Below, piece after piece: positions 9,038 through 15,231 of a stretch of 17,986 nucleotides of DNA. Below the pieces are notes generated by a model. The model was not told where the DNA came from. It saw nothing but the letters and a program-made list of their open reading frames with translations, and did not search any database. This DNA comes from Halolactibacillus sp051746745 (GTDB lineage: Bacteria > Bacillota > Bacilli > Bacillales > Amphibacillaceae). Location of the stretch: the NCBI GenBank assembly GCA_051746745.1, contig JBNJFJ010000034.1, forward strand, positions 1 to 17,986, in the 5' to 3' direction. The position numbers and the translations under genes are program-made. Position 1 is the first letter of the stretch, and every line of letters starts with the position of its first letter.

Positions 9038-9052
9038 TAAAGGAGCGATAAA

Positions 9053-10033
9053 ATGACAACATTAAAAGATTATTTTCGCTCGGACTTCTTGACCGGTGCG
9101 GCGGTTAACGAAGAGACAATAACAGCTGATCAAGCTTTATTAAAACAGGAATTCAACTCAATCACGGCTGAAAATGAAATGAAGTTTGAGGAAATTCACC
9201 CAGAACCGGGTCAGTATAACTTTGATGTGAGTGATGCCTTTTTAAGTTTTGCGAAAGCGAATGATATGGGATTAAGAGGACATACGTTAGTGTGGCATAA
9301 TCAAACACCGGATTGGTTCTTTCAAGATGATGAAGGAAACGATGTGACGCGTGAAGTGTTACTTGAGCGGATGAAAGACCATATTGACACCGTTGTCGGT
9401 AGATATAAGGGCAAGATTTACGCTTGGGATGTTGTCAATGAAGCGATTTCTGATGAAGCGGGTGTGTTCTTTAGACCGTCTAAATGGTTATCGATTATCG
9501 GCGAAGACTTTATTGATTATGCGTTTCAATATGCGCATGCGGCTGACCCAGATGCGTTACTGTTTTACAATGACTACAATGAATCAAACCCAGAAAAACG
9601 CGAGAAAATTTATGCGCTTATTTCAGGCATGAAAGCGCGTGGGGTACCCATTCACGGAATGGGCATGCAGGCCCACTGGAATCTCTATGATCCTAACTTG
9701 GATGATATTGAACAAGCCATCCTTCGTTACAGCGAATGTGACGTTTTAATTCATATCACTGAAATGGATGTATCCATGTTTAAGTTTGATGATAAACGGG
9801 CGGATTTAACAGCACCAACAGAAGCCATGTTAGAAAAACAAGGTGAACGTTACCAGGCTTTCTTCGACCTCTTTAAAAAACATGCGTCTGTCATTCACGC
9901 GGTGACGTTTTGGGGTGTATCTGACCGCTATACGTGGTTAAATGATTTCCCTGTCAGAGGACGGAAAAACTGGCCGTTTCTCTTTGATGAGAACAACGAG
10001 CCAAAAGCATTTGTGAAAGATTTATTGAAGTAA
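9053..10033 (+). CDS. intracellular endo-1,4-beta-xylanase, GH10
   Basis: Hydrolyses short xylo-oligosaccharides after import. It is 326 residues with no signal peptide, starting directly in the GH10 barrel (MTTLKDYFRSDFLTGAAVN), like Geobacillus XynA2/IXT6 rather than secreted xylanases. GH10 motifs in order are ITAENEMKFEEIHP, RGHTLVWHNQTPDWF, YAWDVVNEAISD with acid/base Glu130, and IHITEMDVSM with nucleophile Glu237. WGVSDRYTWLND closes the active site. The ATG is preceded by AAAGGAG, 15 nt after xylB, so it is co-transcribed with xylAB. A bidirectional terminator follows about 30 nt after the stop. It works downstream of the ABC importer and beside AguA, which needs a terminal substituted xylose exposed by such enzymes. 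Confidence 0.96.
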   Translation: MTTLKDYFRSDFLTGAAVNEETITADQALLKQEFNSITAENEMKFEEIHPEPGQYNFDVSDAFLSFAKANDMGLRGHTLVWHNQTPDWFFQDDEGNDVTREVLLERMKDHIDTVVGRYKGKIYAWDVVNEAISDEAGVFFRPSKWLSIIGEDFIDYAFQYAHAADPDALLFYNDYNESNPEKREKIYALISGMKARGVPIHGMGMQAHWNLYDPNLDDIEQAILRYSECDVLIHITEMDVSMFKFDDKRADLTAPTEAMLEKQGERYQAFFDLFKKHASVIHAVTFWGVSDRYTWLNDFPVRGRKNWPFLFDENNEPKAFVKDLLK

Positions 10034-10063
10034 GGATAGTTACTACCACCATCATGATAGATG

Positions 10064-10095
10064 AAAAAACCAAGTCGAAGGTGACTTGGTTTTTC
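10064..10095. terminator. bidirectional intrinsic terminator
   Basis: AAAAACCAAGTC (10065-10076) and GACTTGGTTTTT (10083-10094) form a perfect stem with a 6-nt loop, A run on one side and T run on the other. It ends the xylAB-xylanase transcript on + and the YdaT-like gene on -. Confidence 0.92.
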
Positions 10096-10122
10096 TAATA
10101 ATATTTAATTACCTTAAATAGG

Positions 10123-10575
10123 TTAAGCTTCCTTATAAGAGTAAGTCTCTTCAATCGTGCCATCTTTCCGGTGGATGACAAGTTCCGTTTGTTTGTTTTT
10201 GGCGATGGTTTTTCCGCGAGCAATGGCGTCTTCTTTTAGCTCAAACACATCACTTGCTTGTTTCGCACCACGTGTTTTCACTTGCCACTGATTGCCGTCT
10301 GGTAGAATATCAACGGCATGATCTGTTAGTTCAGGACGAGAATCCTTTGATGGCGATTTGTTGAGTGCTTTTGTACTGACATCTGTCATGTCTTTCTTTT
10401 CTTTTGCTGATGCCTGATTGGCCCACTCTTTGGCCTGACTGATGGCAATCGGTATCGCTTCGTCTTTGTCATAACCATCCGCAAGTAATTGGTTCGTGAT
10501 CTCGATGGCTTTTAGCTTTTTTGGTTCGTCAAAGCTCTTAAAAGCAGAGGGATAATCATTTTTTGTATAAGGCAA
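10123..10575 (-). CDS. ydaT: YdaT-like general stress protein (DUF2188 domain)
   Basis: A 150-residue soluble protein. The N-terminal third (MPYTKNDYPSAFKSFDEPKK through ISQAKEWANQ) resembles the ChaB/YdaT-type helical module. A charged linker follows, then a C-terminal DUF2188 domain at residues about 90-148 with WQVKTRGAKQASDVFELKEDA, IAKNKQTELVIHRKDG and a final SYKEA. The start is TTG at 10575 with AAAGGA 9 nt upstream; the nearby ATG runs straight into TGA. A sigma-B-type promoter lies about 60 nt upstream, and B. subtilis YdaT is, to my knowledge, a sigma-B general stress gene. Its molecular function is not known. It stands alone between two terminators. Confidence 0.8.
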   Translation of the reverse strand: MPYTKNDYPSAFKSFDEPKKLKAIEITNQLLADGYDKDEAIPIAISQAKEWANQASAKEKKDMTDVSTKALNKSPSKDSRPELTDHAVDILPDGNQWQVKTRGAKQASDVFELKEDAIARGKTIAKNKQTELVIHRKDGTIEETYSYKEA

Positions 10576-10632
10576 TCAAACCATTCCTTTCTTTCTCGTT
10601 TATGATGATAAAATTTATCTTTTTTTATACTC

Positions 10633-10657
10633 ATACCCCTTGATGCGTGAATGAAAC
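10633..10657 (-). promoter_or_regulatory. sigma-B-type promoter of the YdaT-like gene
   Basis: Read on the minus strand, GTTTCA, a 13-nt spacer and GGGTAT match the sigma-B consensus GTTTAA-N12-15-GGGTAT in 11 of 12 positions. It sits about 58 nt upstream of the TTG start of a gene whose family is known as a stress-regulon member. Confidence 0.75.
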
Positions 10658-10725
10658 ACAGATATGTCACTTACCAAGACGGGACTTTAATAGAGTATAT
10701 CCAAGCAGTTGTCAGGTAAGACAAG

Positions 10726-10756
10726 AAAAAAAGCCACTGCCAGGCAGTGACTTTTA
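10726..10756 (-). terminator. intrinsic terminator of pdxK
   Basis: On the minus strand AAAGTCACTGCC pairs with GGCAGTGGCTTT around a very tight loop (one G:T pair) and is followed by a run of T. It lies about 25 nt beyond the pdxK stop. Confidence 0.85.
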
Positions 10757-10778
10757 GCTAAATCAATTTGATGTGTGC

Positions 10779-11573
10779 TTATTTTTGGTTGTAAGCCCCG
10801 TGCATAACAGGACCGACAAAGTCATTTAATTTAAAACCATGCTTGATCGCCGCATGAACGAAATCTTTTGCTTTTGTGACGGCTTCTTTTACTGAGTCAC
10901 CATTGGCTAAGTTTGAGGTGATGGCTGCCGCAAACGTACAACCTGCCCCGTGGTTATAGCTCGTTTGGAGTTTTTCTTTTTCTAGCACAACAAATTCTTG
11001 ACCGTCATAGAATAGATCAATCGCTTCTTTATTCATAAAGGCTTTTCCACCTTTAATAACGACACTTTTCGCCCCTAGGTCGACAATTTTTTGTGCAGCT
11101 TCTTTCATCTCATCTAATGTTTGGATGGGATCCATTTGTGCCAGTTGGCTTGCTTCAAATAAGTTTGGCGTTGTCACCGTTGCAAGAGGTAATAATAACT
11201 CGCGCATTGCGTCAGTATTTTCAGGCTGTAATACTTCGTTTTCACCCTTACATACCATTACTGGGTCAATAACAACACGATCAATTCCGTGTTCTTTGAT
11301 TTTTTTCGCTCCAAGTTCAATTATATCAACAGAACCTAACATCCCTGTCTTCATCGCATCAATGCCGACAGATAAAACCGTATCTAATTGTTTTTCAACG
11401 ATAGTCACATCAATGGCGGTCACGTCATGCGCCCAAGTCTCAGGCTTCATTGCCACAATAGACGTAATGGCAGTCATACCATAAACATTATGTTCTTGAA
11501 ACGTTTTTAAGTCCGCTTGAATGCCAGCGCCACCGCTAGAATCTGATCCTGCAAGTGTTAAAGTTTTTTTCAT
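10779..11573 (-). CDS. pdxK: pyridoxine/pyridoxal kinase (ThiD-like fold)
   Basis: ATP-dependent kinase of the vitamin B6 salvage pathway. It is 264 residues and belongs to the ThiD-like PdxK group of Bacillota rather than the E. coli PdxK group. MKKTLTLAGSDSSGGAGIQADLK opens the ribokinase fold. VIDPVMVCKGENEVLQPENT (residues 101-120) is characteristic of the Bacillus pyridoxal kinase. The anion-hole motif GAGC is at 209-212, with Cys212 matching the cysteine of the B. subtilis enzyme that contacts the pyridoxal aldehyde. AAGGAGG precedes the ATG. No thiamine genes are adjacent, which favours PdxK over ThiD. It is monocistronic, with its own terminator and a palindrome-bearing promoter. Confidence 0.92.
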   Translation of the reverse strand: MKKTLTLAGSDSSGGAGIQADLKTFQEHNVYGMTAITSIVAMKPETWAHDVTAIDVTIVEKQLDTVLSVGIDAMKTGMLGSVDIIELGAKKIKEHGIDRVVIDPVMVCKGENEVLQPENTDAMRELLLPLATVTTPNLFEASQLAQMDPIQTLDEMKEAAQKIVDLGAKSVVIKGGKAFMNKEAIDLFYDGQEFVVLEKEKLQTSYNHGAGCTFAAAITSNLANGDSVKEAVTKAKDFVHAAIKHGFKLNDFVGPVMHGAYNQK

Positions 11574-11944
11574 GTGAGCTTCCTCCTTAGGATGATACCT
11601 CGTATTAATACACGGAGTGTATCGCTAGGTATACATATACCTGCCTTTCTATCATAACATGTTTTTTTGAAAAATTAAAAAGATGCATATCTCTCGTTTG
11701 TGTCAAGTTGTTCTTAGTAAAGATGACGTATCTGCCAGTTATTGATCTGTTTCCTCTCTTTTTCAAGTCGTTTTACCTGTTTAACTTTTTCTTTTAAATC
11801 GTAGTCACTCGAAAACGATCTTGGTATTTGTTATAATAAGTAAAAACCGTAATATTTACTAGAATGTTTGTAACAATCTGTATAAAACTTTGGTCGTCCA
11901 TGACTTGATGCATTTATAAAAATAATGAGAGGAGGCGGAGCATT
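11574..11944. other. 371-nt divergent intergenic region
   Basis: Holds the pdxK leader and promoter at its left end and the RBS of the small membrane protein at its right. TATAAT at 11832-11837 on + could be part of that gene's promoter, with no clear -35. I see no RNA gene. Confidence 0.5.
11590..11656 (-). promoter_or_regulatory. pdxK leader with 16-bp palindrome at promoter
   Basis: On the minus strand a -10 box TATGAT (11651-11656) is followed almost at once by the perfect palindrome AGGTATACATATACCT (11627-11642 on +), where a repressor would sit at about +2 to +17. The -35 is poor (TTTAAT). A further small hairpin, ATACACGGAGTGTAT (11609-11623), lies between it and the pdxK RBS. The regulator is unknown. 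Confidence 0.55.
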
Positions 11945-12226
11945 ATGGAGCGTTTCATTATATTGATTCTTACGCTAGCGGCTTGCACCCTCTTCTTTTA
12001 TGCAGGTTACTTTTTGCTTAAAAAAGTCTATCATTTCTCTAAAGAAATGAGTAGTGTCATTGCTGGTGCTATATCGGGAGTTATCTTACTAGTAGTATCT
12101 ATGACTACTTTAGAAAACCCACCTTACTTTTTATTAACTTTATTTTTTGTGTTTTTGACCATCATTTCCTATCAGCAAATGAAAAAGTATAAAAGTAAAA
12201 ATGAAAATGATTCTACACAAAGATAA
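11945..12226 (+). CDS. small membrane protein of unknown function
   Basis: A 93-residue protein I do not recognise. It starts at an ATG 8 nt after a strong AGAGGAGGCGGAG ribosome-binding site, which makes it a credible gene. There are three hydrophobic stretches at residues about 3-24, 36-54 and 61-74. The C-terminus is short and highly charged (KKYKSKNENDSTQR), so by the positive-inside rule it should be cytoplasmic. No catalytic or binding motif is visible. It has no close neighbour on its strand; the next structure is a 50-bp hairpin 65 nt after the stop. Confidence 0.7.
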   Translation: MERFIILILTLAACTLFFYAGYFLLKKVYHFSKEMSSVIAGAISGVILLVVSMTTLENPPYFLLTLFFVFLTIISYQQMKKYKSKNENDSTQR

Positions 12227-12623
12227 GTGTCTGTACGTAATATTTATGGTAATAATGATCCTAAAAGGTAATCTGATATAATTTATCTCATGAGAGAGCG
12301 TCATTTTTCTAGTGTATACATTAGAAAAGTGACGCTCTCTCCATTTCTGTCTAGAACCCTCGAGAAATATTTTTTATTCACTGACACATGATAAGTGACG
12401 ATTAAACAAGCCGTTAATAACGCCAGTCATGAATCTAATGACTGATGCCATTTATGTCGCTGCTTACGTAATGTCTGTCTGTATCCTGCATTCCCAGATT
12501 GTGTAACGAGACTGGCTGTAAATCTTGAGATGAGTGAGTTTCGCCCTTGTTATAAATGCATATTGTAACGAGGTGGGATAAAGCTGAAAAATCACTTAAG
12601 TCCTTGATACTGCTGATCTCCCG
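12227..12623. other. 397-nt intergenic region with several inverted repeats
   Basis: No gene seen. It contains the 50-bp hairpin at 12292-12341, a 7-bp dyad CAGTCAT/ATGACTG at 12424-12444, and most of the inverted-repeat-bounded segment at 12477-12664. Confidence 0.5.
12292..12341. repeat. long near-perfect hairpin
   Basis: GAGAGAGCGTCATTTTTCTA and its complement up to CTCTCTC at 12341 pair over about 20 bp with a single wobble, around the loop GTGTATACA. There is no T run, so it is a weak terminator candidate for the gene upstream. It could equally be a small palindromic repeat or protein-binding site. Confidence 0.7.
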
Positions 12624-12664
12624 CTAAATCCTCGTTATAAATTTTCGGGAATGCAGGCTGTATG
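12477..12664. repeat. degenerate inverted-repeat-bounded segment (MITE-like)
   Basis: CCTGCATTCCC (12485-12495) is exactly inverted as GGGAATGCAGG (12647-12657). Inside each, after 8-9 nt, TAACGAG (12504-12510) is matched by CTCGTTA (12631-12637). A third TAACGAG lies at 12566-12572. No target duplication is obvious. It looks like a decayed small mobile repeat. Confidence 0.45.
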
Positions 12665-12935
12665 GTTTATGGCGTTTGGTAGAAAGATGTTTAGACGTCT
12701 TCATTGTTAACCGTGTGGCACTAACCGCCACACTTAACAACAGAACCGGTACAACCATAATAAAGTGACCGGTGATAAAGGCCTTAATGAAAATAACGGT
12801 AAATGAACAAGCGAAAATAATTAAAATGATAGTCATGACAATCATTGACACGTTTCTTTTAGACGGTTCTTTAATCATGATAATCAACAACTTTAACTTT
12901 AGAGATAAGAGACGTTGATCTGTATAGACGAACAT
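12624..12935 (-). CDS. hypothetical small membrane protein (doubtful)
   Basis: A 103-codon frame I do not recognise. Two hydrophobic segments run at residues about 31-52 and 57-75, and the rest is basic. Neither the first ATG (12935) nor the internal Met at residue 21 (MIKEPSKRN) has a ribosome-binding site. The last dozen codons (SLHSRKFITRI) are encoded by the right arm of the inverted repeat at 12629-12664, so the C-terminus probably derives from an inserted repeat and an original end has been replaced. It could be a truncated remnant or chance frame. Confidence 0.3.
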   Translation of the reverse strand: MFVYTDQRLLSLKLKLLIIMIKEPSKRNVSMIVMTIILIIFACSFTVIFIKAFITGHFIMVVPVLLLSVAVSATRLTMKTSKHLSTKRHKPYSLHSRKFITRI

Positions 12936-13258
12936 TTAACTGAATCGTAGGTATAGGCGCGCTTGATTGATAGGTCTTCATAACGGGCATGTTTCTCTCA
13001 CCTTTTCTATCTTTTTTGCGCTGTGACTATCTAGAGAGTACAGTTTTAGCGCTATTAATTTAAGGATAGCACGATCGTTACGTTCGTGGTATTGGGAAAC
13101 TTACGATGATTTTCTCTCACTGAGTGAGTTAATTGTTTAACAACTTGCCTAATTAACTTATCTGTTAAAAAGGCTTGTTGAAATCACTTGTGTTTGATAT
13201 AAGCACAGTTGAAAAAGGTTTTGATGACACTGTTCTTTAGCTACTTAAAATAACAAAA
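12936..13258. other. 323-nt region without a recognisable gene
   Basis: No ORF with an RBS on either strand. The only structure is an imperfect dyad, CAACTTGCCT (13141-13150) against AGGCTTGTTG (13171-13180), with two mismatches. I see no counterpart here of the small peptide gene found after the intact regulator. Confidence 0.45.
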
Positions 13259-13284
13259 GTCTAAACCAATGGCATGGTCTAGAC
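13250..13284 (-). terminator. intrinsic terminator overlapping the decayed regulator's stop
   Basis: On the minus strand GTCTAGACC pairs with GGTTTAGAC (one wobble) around an 8-nt loop, followed by TTTTGTTATTTT. The stop codon TAG (13279-13281) lies inside the 5' arm, so nothing downstream would be co-transcribed. Confidence 0.8.
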
Positions 13285-14320
13285 TTCTTTAAACGTATCA
13301 TGATTATTGATTAGTGTGAGTGACGCTTCTTTGTAGAATTCAGCGGCGGATTTATAAGCCCGATATTTATAATAGTAATCGCCGACTAAATTCAGTGCTT
13401 TTCGGTACTCATGAAAATCACCGTGCTCTTTAAAGTAAGGAATAATGTCGTGTTCGACTTTTGCGAGAGTGATTTTTTCGTCTCGGTTAGGATGGAGACG
13501 CAGCATCAACATAAAGAACTTGTACTCAAATTTTTGATTATTATACTGAACAGCAAGCGCTAGACCTTTTTCTACGAGCACATCAGCCGCTTGGAAATCT
13601 CCTTTTTCAATAAGAATCATCGCCTTCAAGTGAAAGGCAGGGATGTTTTCCTTATCGTTATTTTCATAAGCAATCGCTTGATCAATTTCTTTTAGTGCTT
13701 TTTGGTAGTCCGTCGTGTTGTAATGAATAAAAGCTAAATTATGATAGATATAAGCCCATTGTTGATGATCGGTTGATTCATTAAAGGACAGAACCTTTTT
13801 AATATAATACTCGGCTTTATCATAACTGCCGACCAAATTAAAACTAATACCTAATATGAGACAGCAGTCAGATGCGCGCGTGTAATTAAAATGCTTCTGA
13901 AATAACTCAAGGGCGTTATGCGCATGCGTAATAGAATCAGGTATTTTGTCTACTCGGCTATACACCATGGCTAAGTAAAACTCGAGTTCTAGGTCCGCGA
14001 TATGTAGCTGACTGTTAATGTCCTCAGCATGCGTTAAAACATTCAGGGCATCGGTTAATTGGCCCTTACTATTATAGTAAATACCTAAGAATTTATAATA
14101 ATGTAGGTTTTGTACCTCAGTAAAGAACACTTGATGTTTGTTTAAATCGATAAGCAACAAGTCCGCTTCATCTAATTGCCTAATCAACAAATAATAGCGA
14201 AGTGAAAAAATCTTATAAGGGATTAATAGGTCATGGTCTGTGACAGTCGCCACGTCGTTTGAGATTTCTTTACTTGGTGTGACAATATCATTTTCAATTT
14301 TACTCAAATACGGAATAGAA
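13279..14320 (-). pseudogene. decayed HTH-TPR regulator (NprR/PlcR-like), HTH deleted
   Basis: Paralog of the intact regulator at 15232-16467, roughly half identical along the TPR region (for example ILGISFNLVGSYDKAEYYIKKVL against ILGINFNLIGDYDKAEYFFKKVL). It begins inside the HTH, at SIPYLSKIENDIVTPSKE, with no start codon or RBS; the first usable triplet is a TTG at 14307. After SKEI about 47 residues present in the paralog are missing in frame, joining directly to the first TPR-region helices. Similarity to the paralog at DNA level stops at about 14319-14321, exactly where istB coding sequence of the opposite strand begins. The C-terminus runs about 11 residues longer than the paralog. 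The TPR body is intact and uninterrupted, so the loss may be recent or the fragment may still be made; I favour a pseudogene. Confidence 0.8.
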
Positions 14321-14906
14321 AGGACGGATTCGTGCAGTGAATTTCACCCAAAAGAAATTATTAGATGAACTCCTATTAGAAGCCTTACCTGTACAAGCGC
14401 GCGAGCGCTTGCCGGAATTAAAGACACTGTCCTTCATTGACAAAGGTCAGAATATCATTTTGACTGGCCCACCTGGGACAGGAAAAAGCCACATTGGGAT
14501 AGGGTTAGGAATGGAAGCTTGTTTAGCGGGCTACCGTGTCTATTTCGCAACCGTACCATCCCTTATTAATCAGTTAAAAGAACATCGTTCAGAACGCACC
14601 TTGCGGAGCTTTGAGTTAAAGTTCGAAAAATATGATCTCGTCATTCTGGATGAATTAGGCTATATTTCTTTTGATAAAGAAGGCGCCGAACTACTCTTTT
14701 CGCACTTGTCATTACGTGCTGGAAGAAAGTCTACCATTATAACGAGCAATCTTTCATTCACTGACTGGAAAGATGTCTTTCATGATCCCGTGTTAACCGC
14801 TGCATTAACTGATCGGTTAACACATAAATCATATGTTTTGAATATGAGTGGTGGTTCATATCGTATGCGAGAAACAAAAGAATGGCTAGAATTACAACAG
14901 GGTTAG
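14319..14906 (+). pseudogene. istB: 5'-truncated IS21-family helper ATPase (istB)
   Basis: AAA+ ATPase that assists the IS21 transposase IstA. The frame is open from 14319; from the GTG at 14337 it reads 189 residues against about 250 for a full IstB. Walker A GPPGTGKS is at residues 44-51, Walker B VILDELGYISFD around 102-113, and STIITSNLSFTDW and the closing GGSYRMRETKEW are family-typical. Upstream of the GTG the in-frame KGRIRA still matches the expected IstB sequence, showing that the real N-terminus was lost rather than replaced. No istA is present. The break point coincides with the deletion end of the regulator on the other strand, so one event removed istA, the istB start and the regulator's HTH. 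Confidence 0.85.
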
Positions 14907-14960
14907 GTGGTTCAGAATTAAATTAATATGTGGTTCACATTTCAGTTGACAAATACATTC
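14907..14960 (+). mobile_element. probable IS21-type right-end remnant
   Basis: GTGGTTCA occurs right after the istB stop (14907-14914) and again 23 bp on (14930-14937), followed by TTGACAAATACA. Short repeats at about 20-bp spacing next to istB are typical of IS21 ends. The exact terminus and target duplication cannot be set because the left end is missing. Confidence 0.5.
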
Positions 14961-14988
14961 TCATTCACACCAGATACACTTATTATAT

Positions 14989-15030
14989 AAAAAAGACTTG
15001 CTGTGATTTTATTGATCACGTGCAAGCCTT
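14989..15030 (-). terminator. intrinsic terminator after regulator-peptide operon
   Basis: On the minus strand GGCTTGC-AC-GTGAT pairs with ATCAC-A-GCAAGTC (one wobble, small bulge) around CAATAAA, followed by six T. It lies about 24 nt beyond the stop of the 53-codon ORF and ends the two-gene transcript. Confidence 0.85.
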
Positions 15031-15051
15031 TAATATTATTGTTTTTTTAAA

Positions 15052-15213
15052 TTATGACGGATATTCAGACTCATTTTGTAGTGGTTCAATCATATTAACC
15101 GAGAGTTGATCAGTATATTTGTCGTTTAAGTCTGTATCTTCTGAGTTATTATATCCAAAGAAAATAAAAACAGATAAACTAATAACCATTACATAATTTC
15201 GTAACATTCTCAT
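15052..15213 (-). CDS. candidate secreted signalling propeptide (RRNPP partner), 53 aa
   Basis: A short ORF starting at ATG 15213, 18 nt after the regulator's stop, with AAGAGGA about 10 nt upstream and a terminator after it. The N-terminus is a secretion-type signal: basic residues at 2 and 5 (MRMLRNYV), a hydrophobic core at residues about 8-20 (VMVISLSVFIFFG), then a switch to polar sequence from YNNSEDT. The C-terminal part (DQLSVNMIEPLQNESEYPS) is where the mature peptide of NprX, PapR or Phr-type precursors normally lies. Length, order (receptor then peptide, same strand) and spacing match the nprR-nprX type arrangement. The mature peptide cannot be set from sequence. A second overlapping ATG (fused to the regulator stop as ATGA) gives only 18 codons and no signal, so I prefer this frame. 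It could be an unrelated exported peptide. Confidence 0.62.
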   Translation of the reverse strand: MRMLRNYVMVISLSVFIFFGYNNSEDTDLNDKYTDQLSVNMIEPLQNESEYPS

Positions 15214-15231
15214 TAATAATCATTCCTCTTT

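Noticed and set aside
11718..11834. Minus-strand 38-codon frame reading ...FSSDYDLKEKVKQVKRLEKE...NNWQIRHLY, protein-like in composition
   Set aside because: It has no ATG, GTG or TTG near its start and no ribosome-binding site; an in-frame stop lies just upstream. It could be the end of a dead gene, but I cannot support it.
14907..14960. The istB-side end repeats as the parent of the 355-bp element
   Set aside because: Their motif (GTGGTTCA, 23-bp step) differs from the TGCCAA/ACCA blocks and the terminal 14 bp of the element, so they are probably different families.
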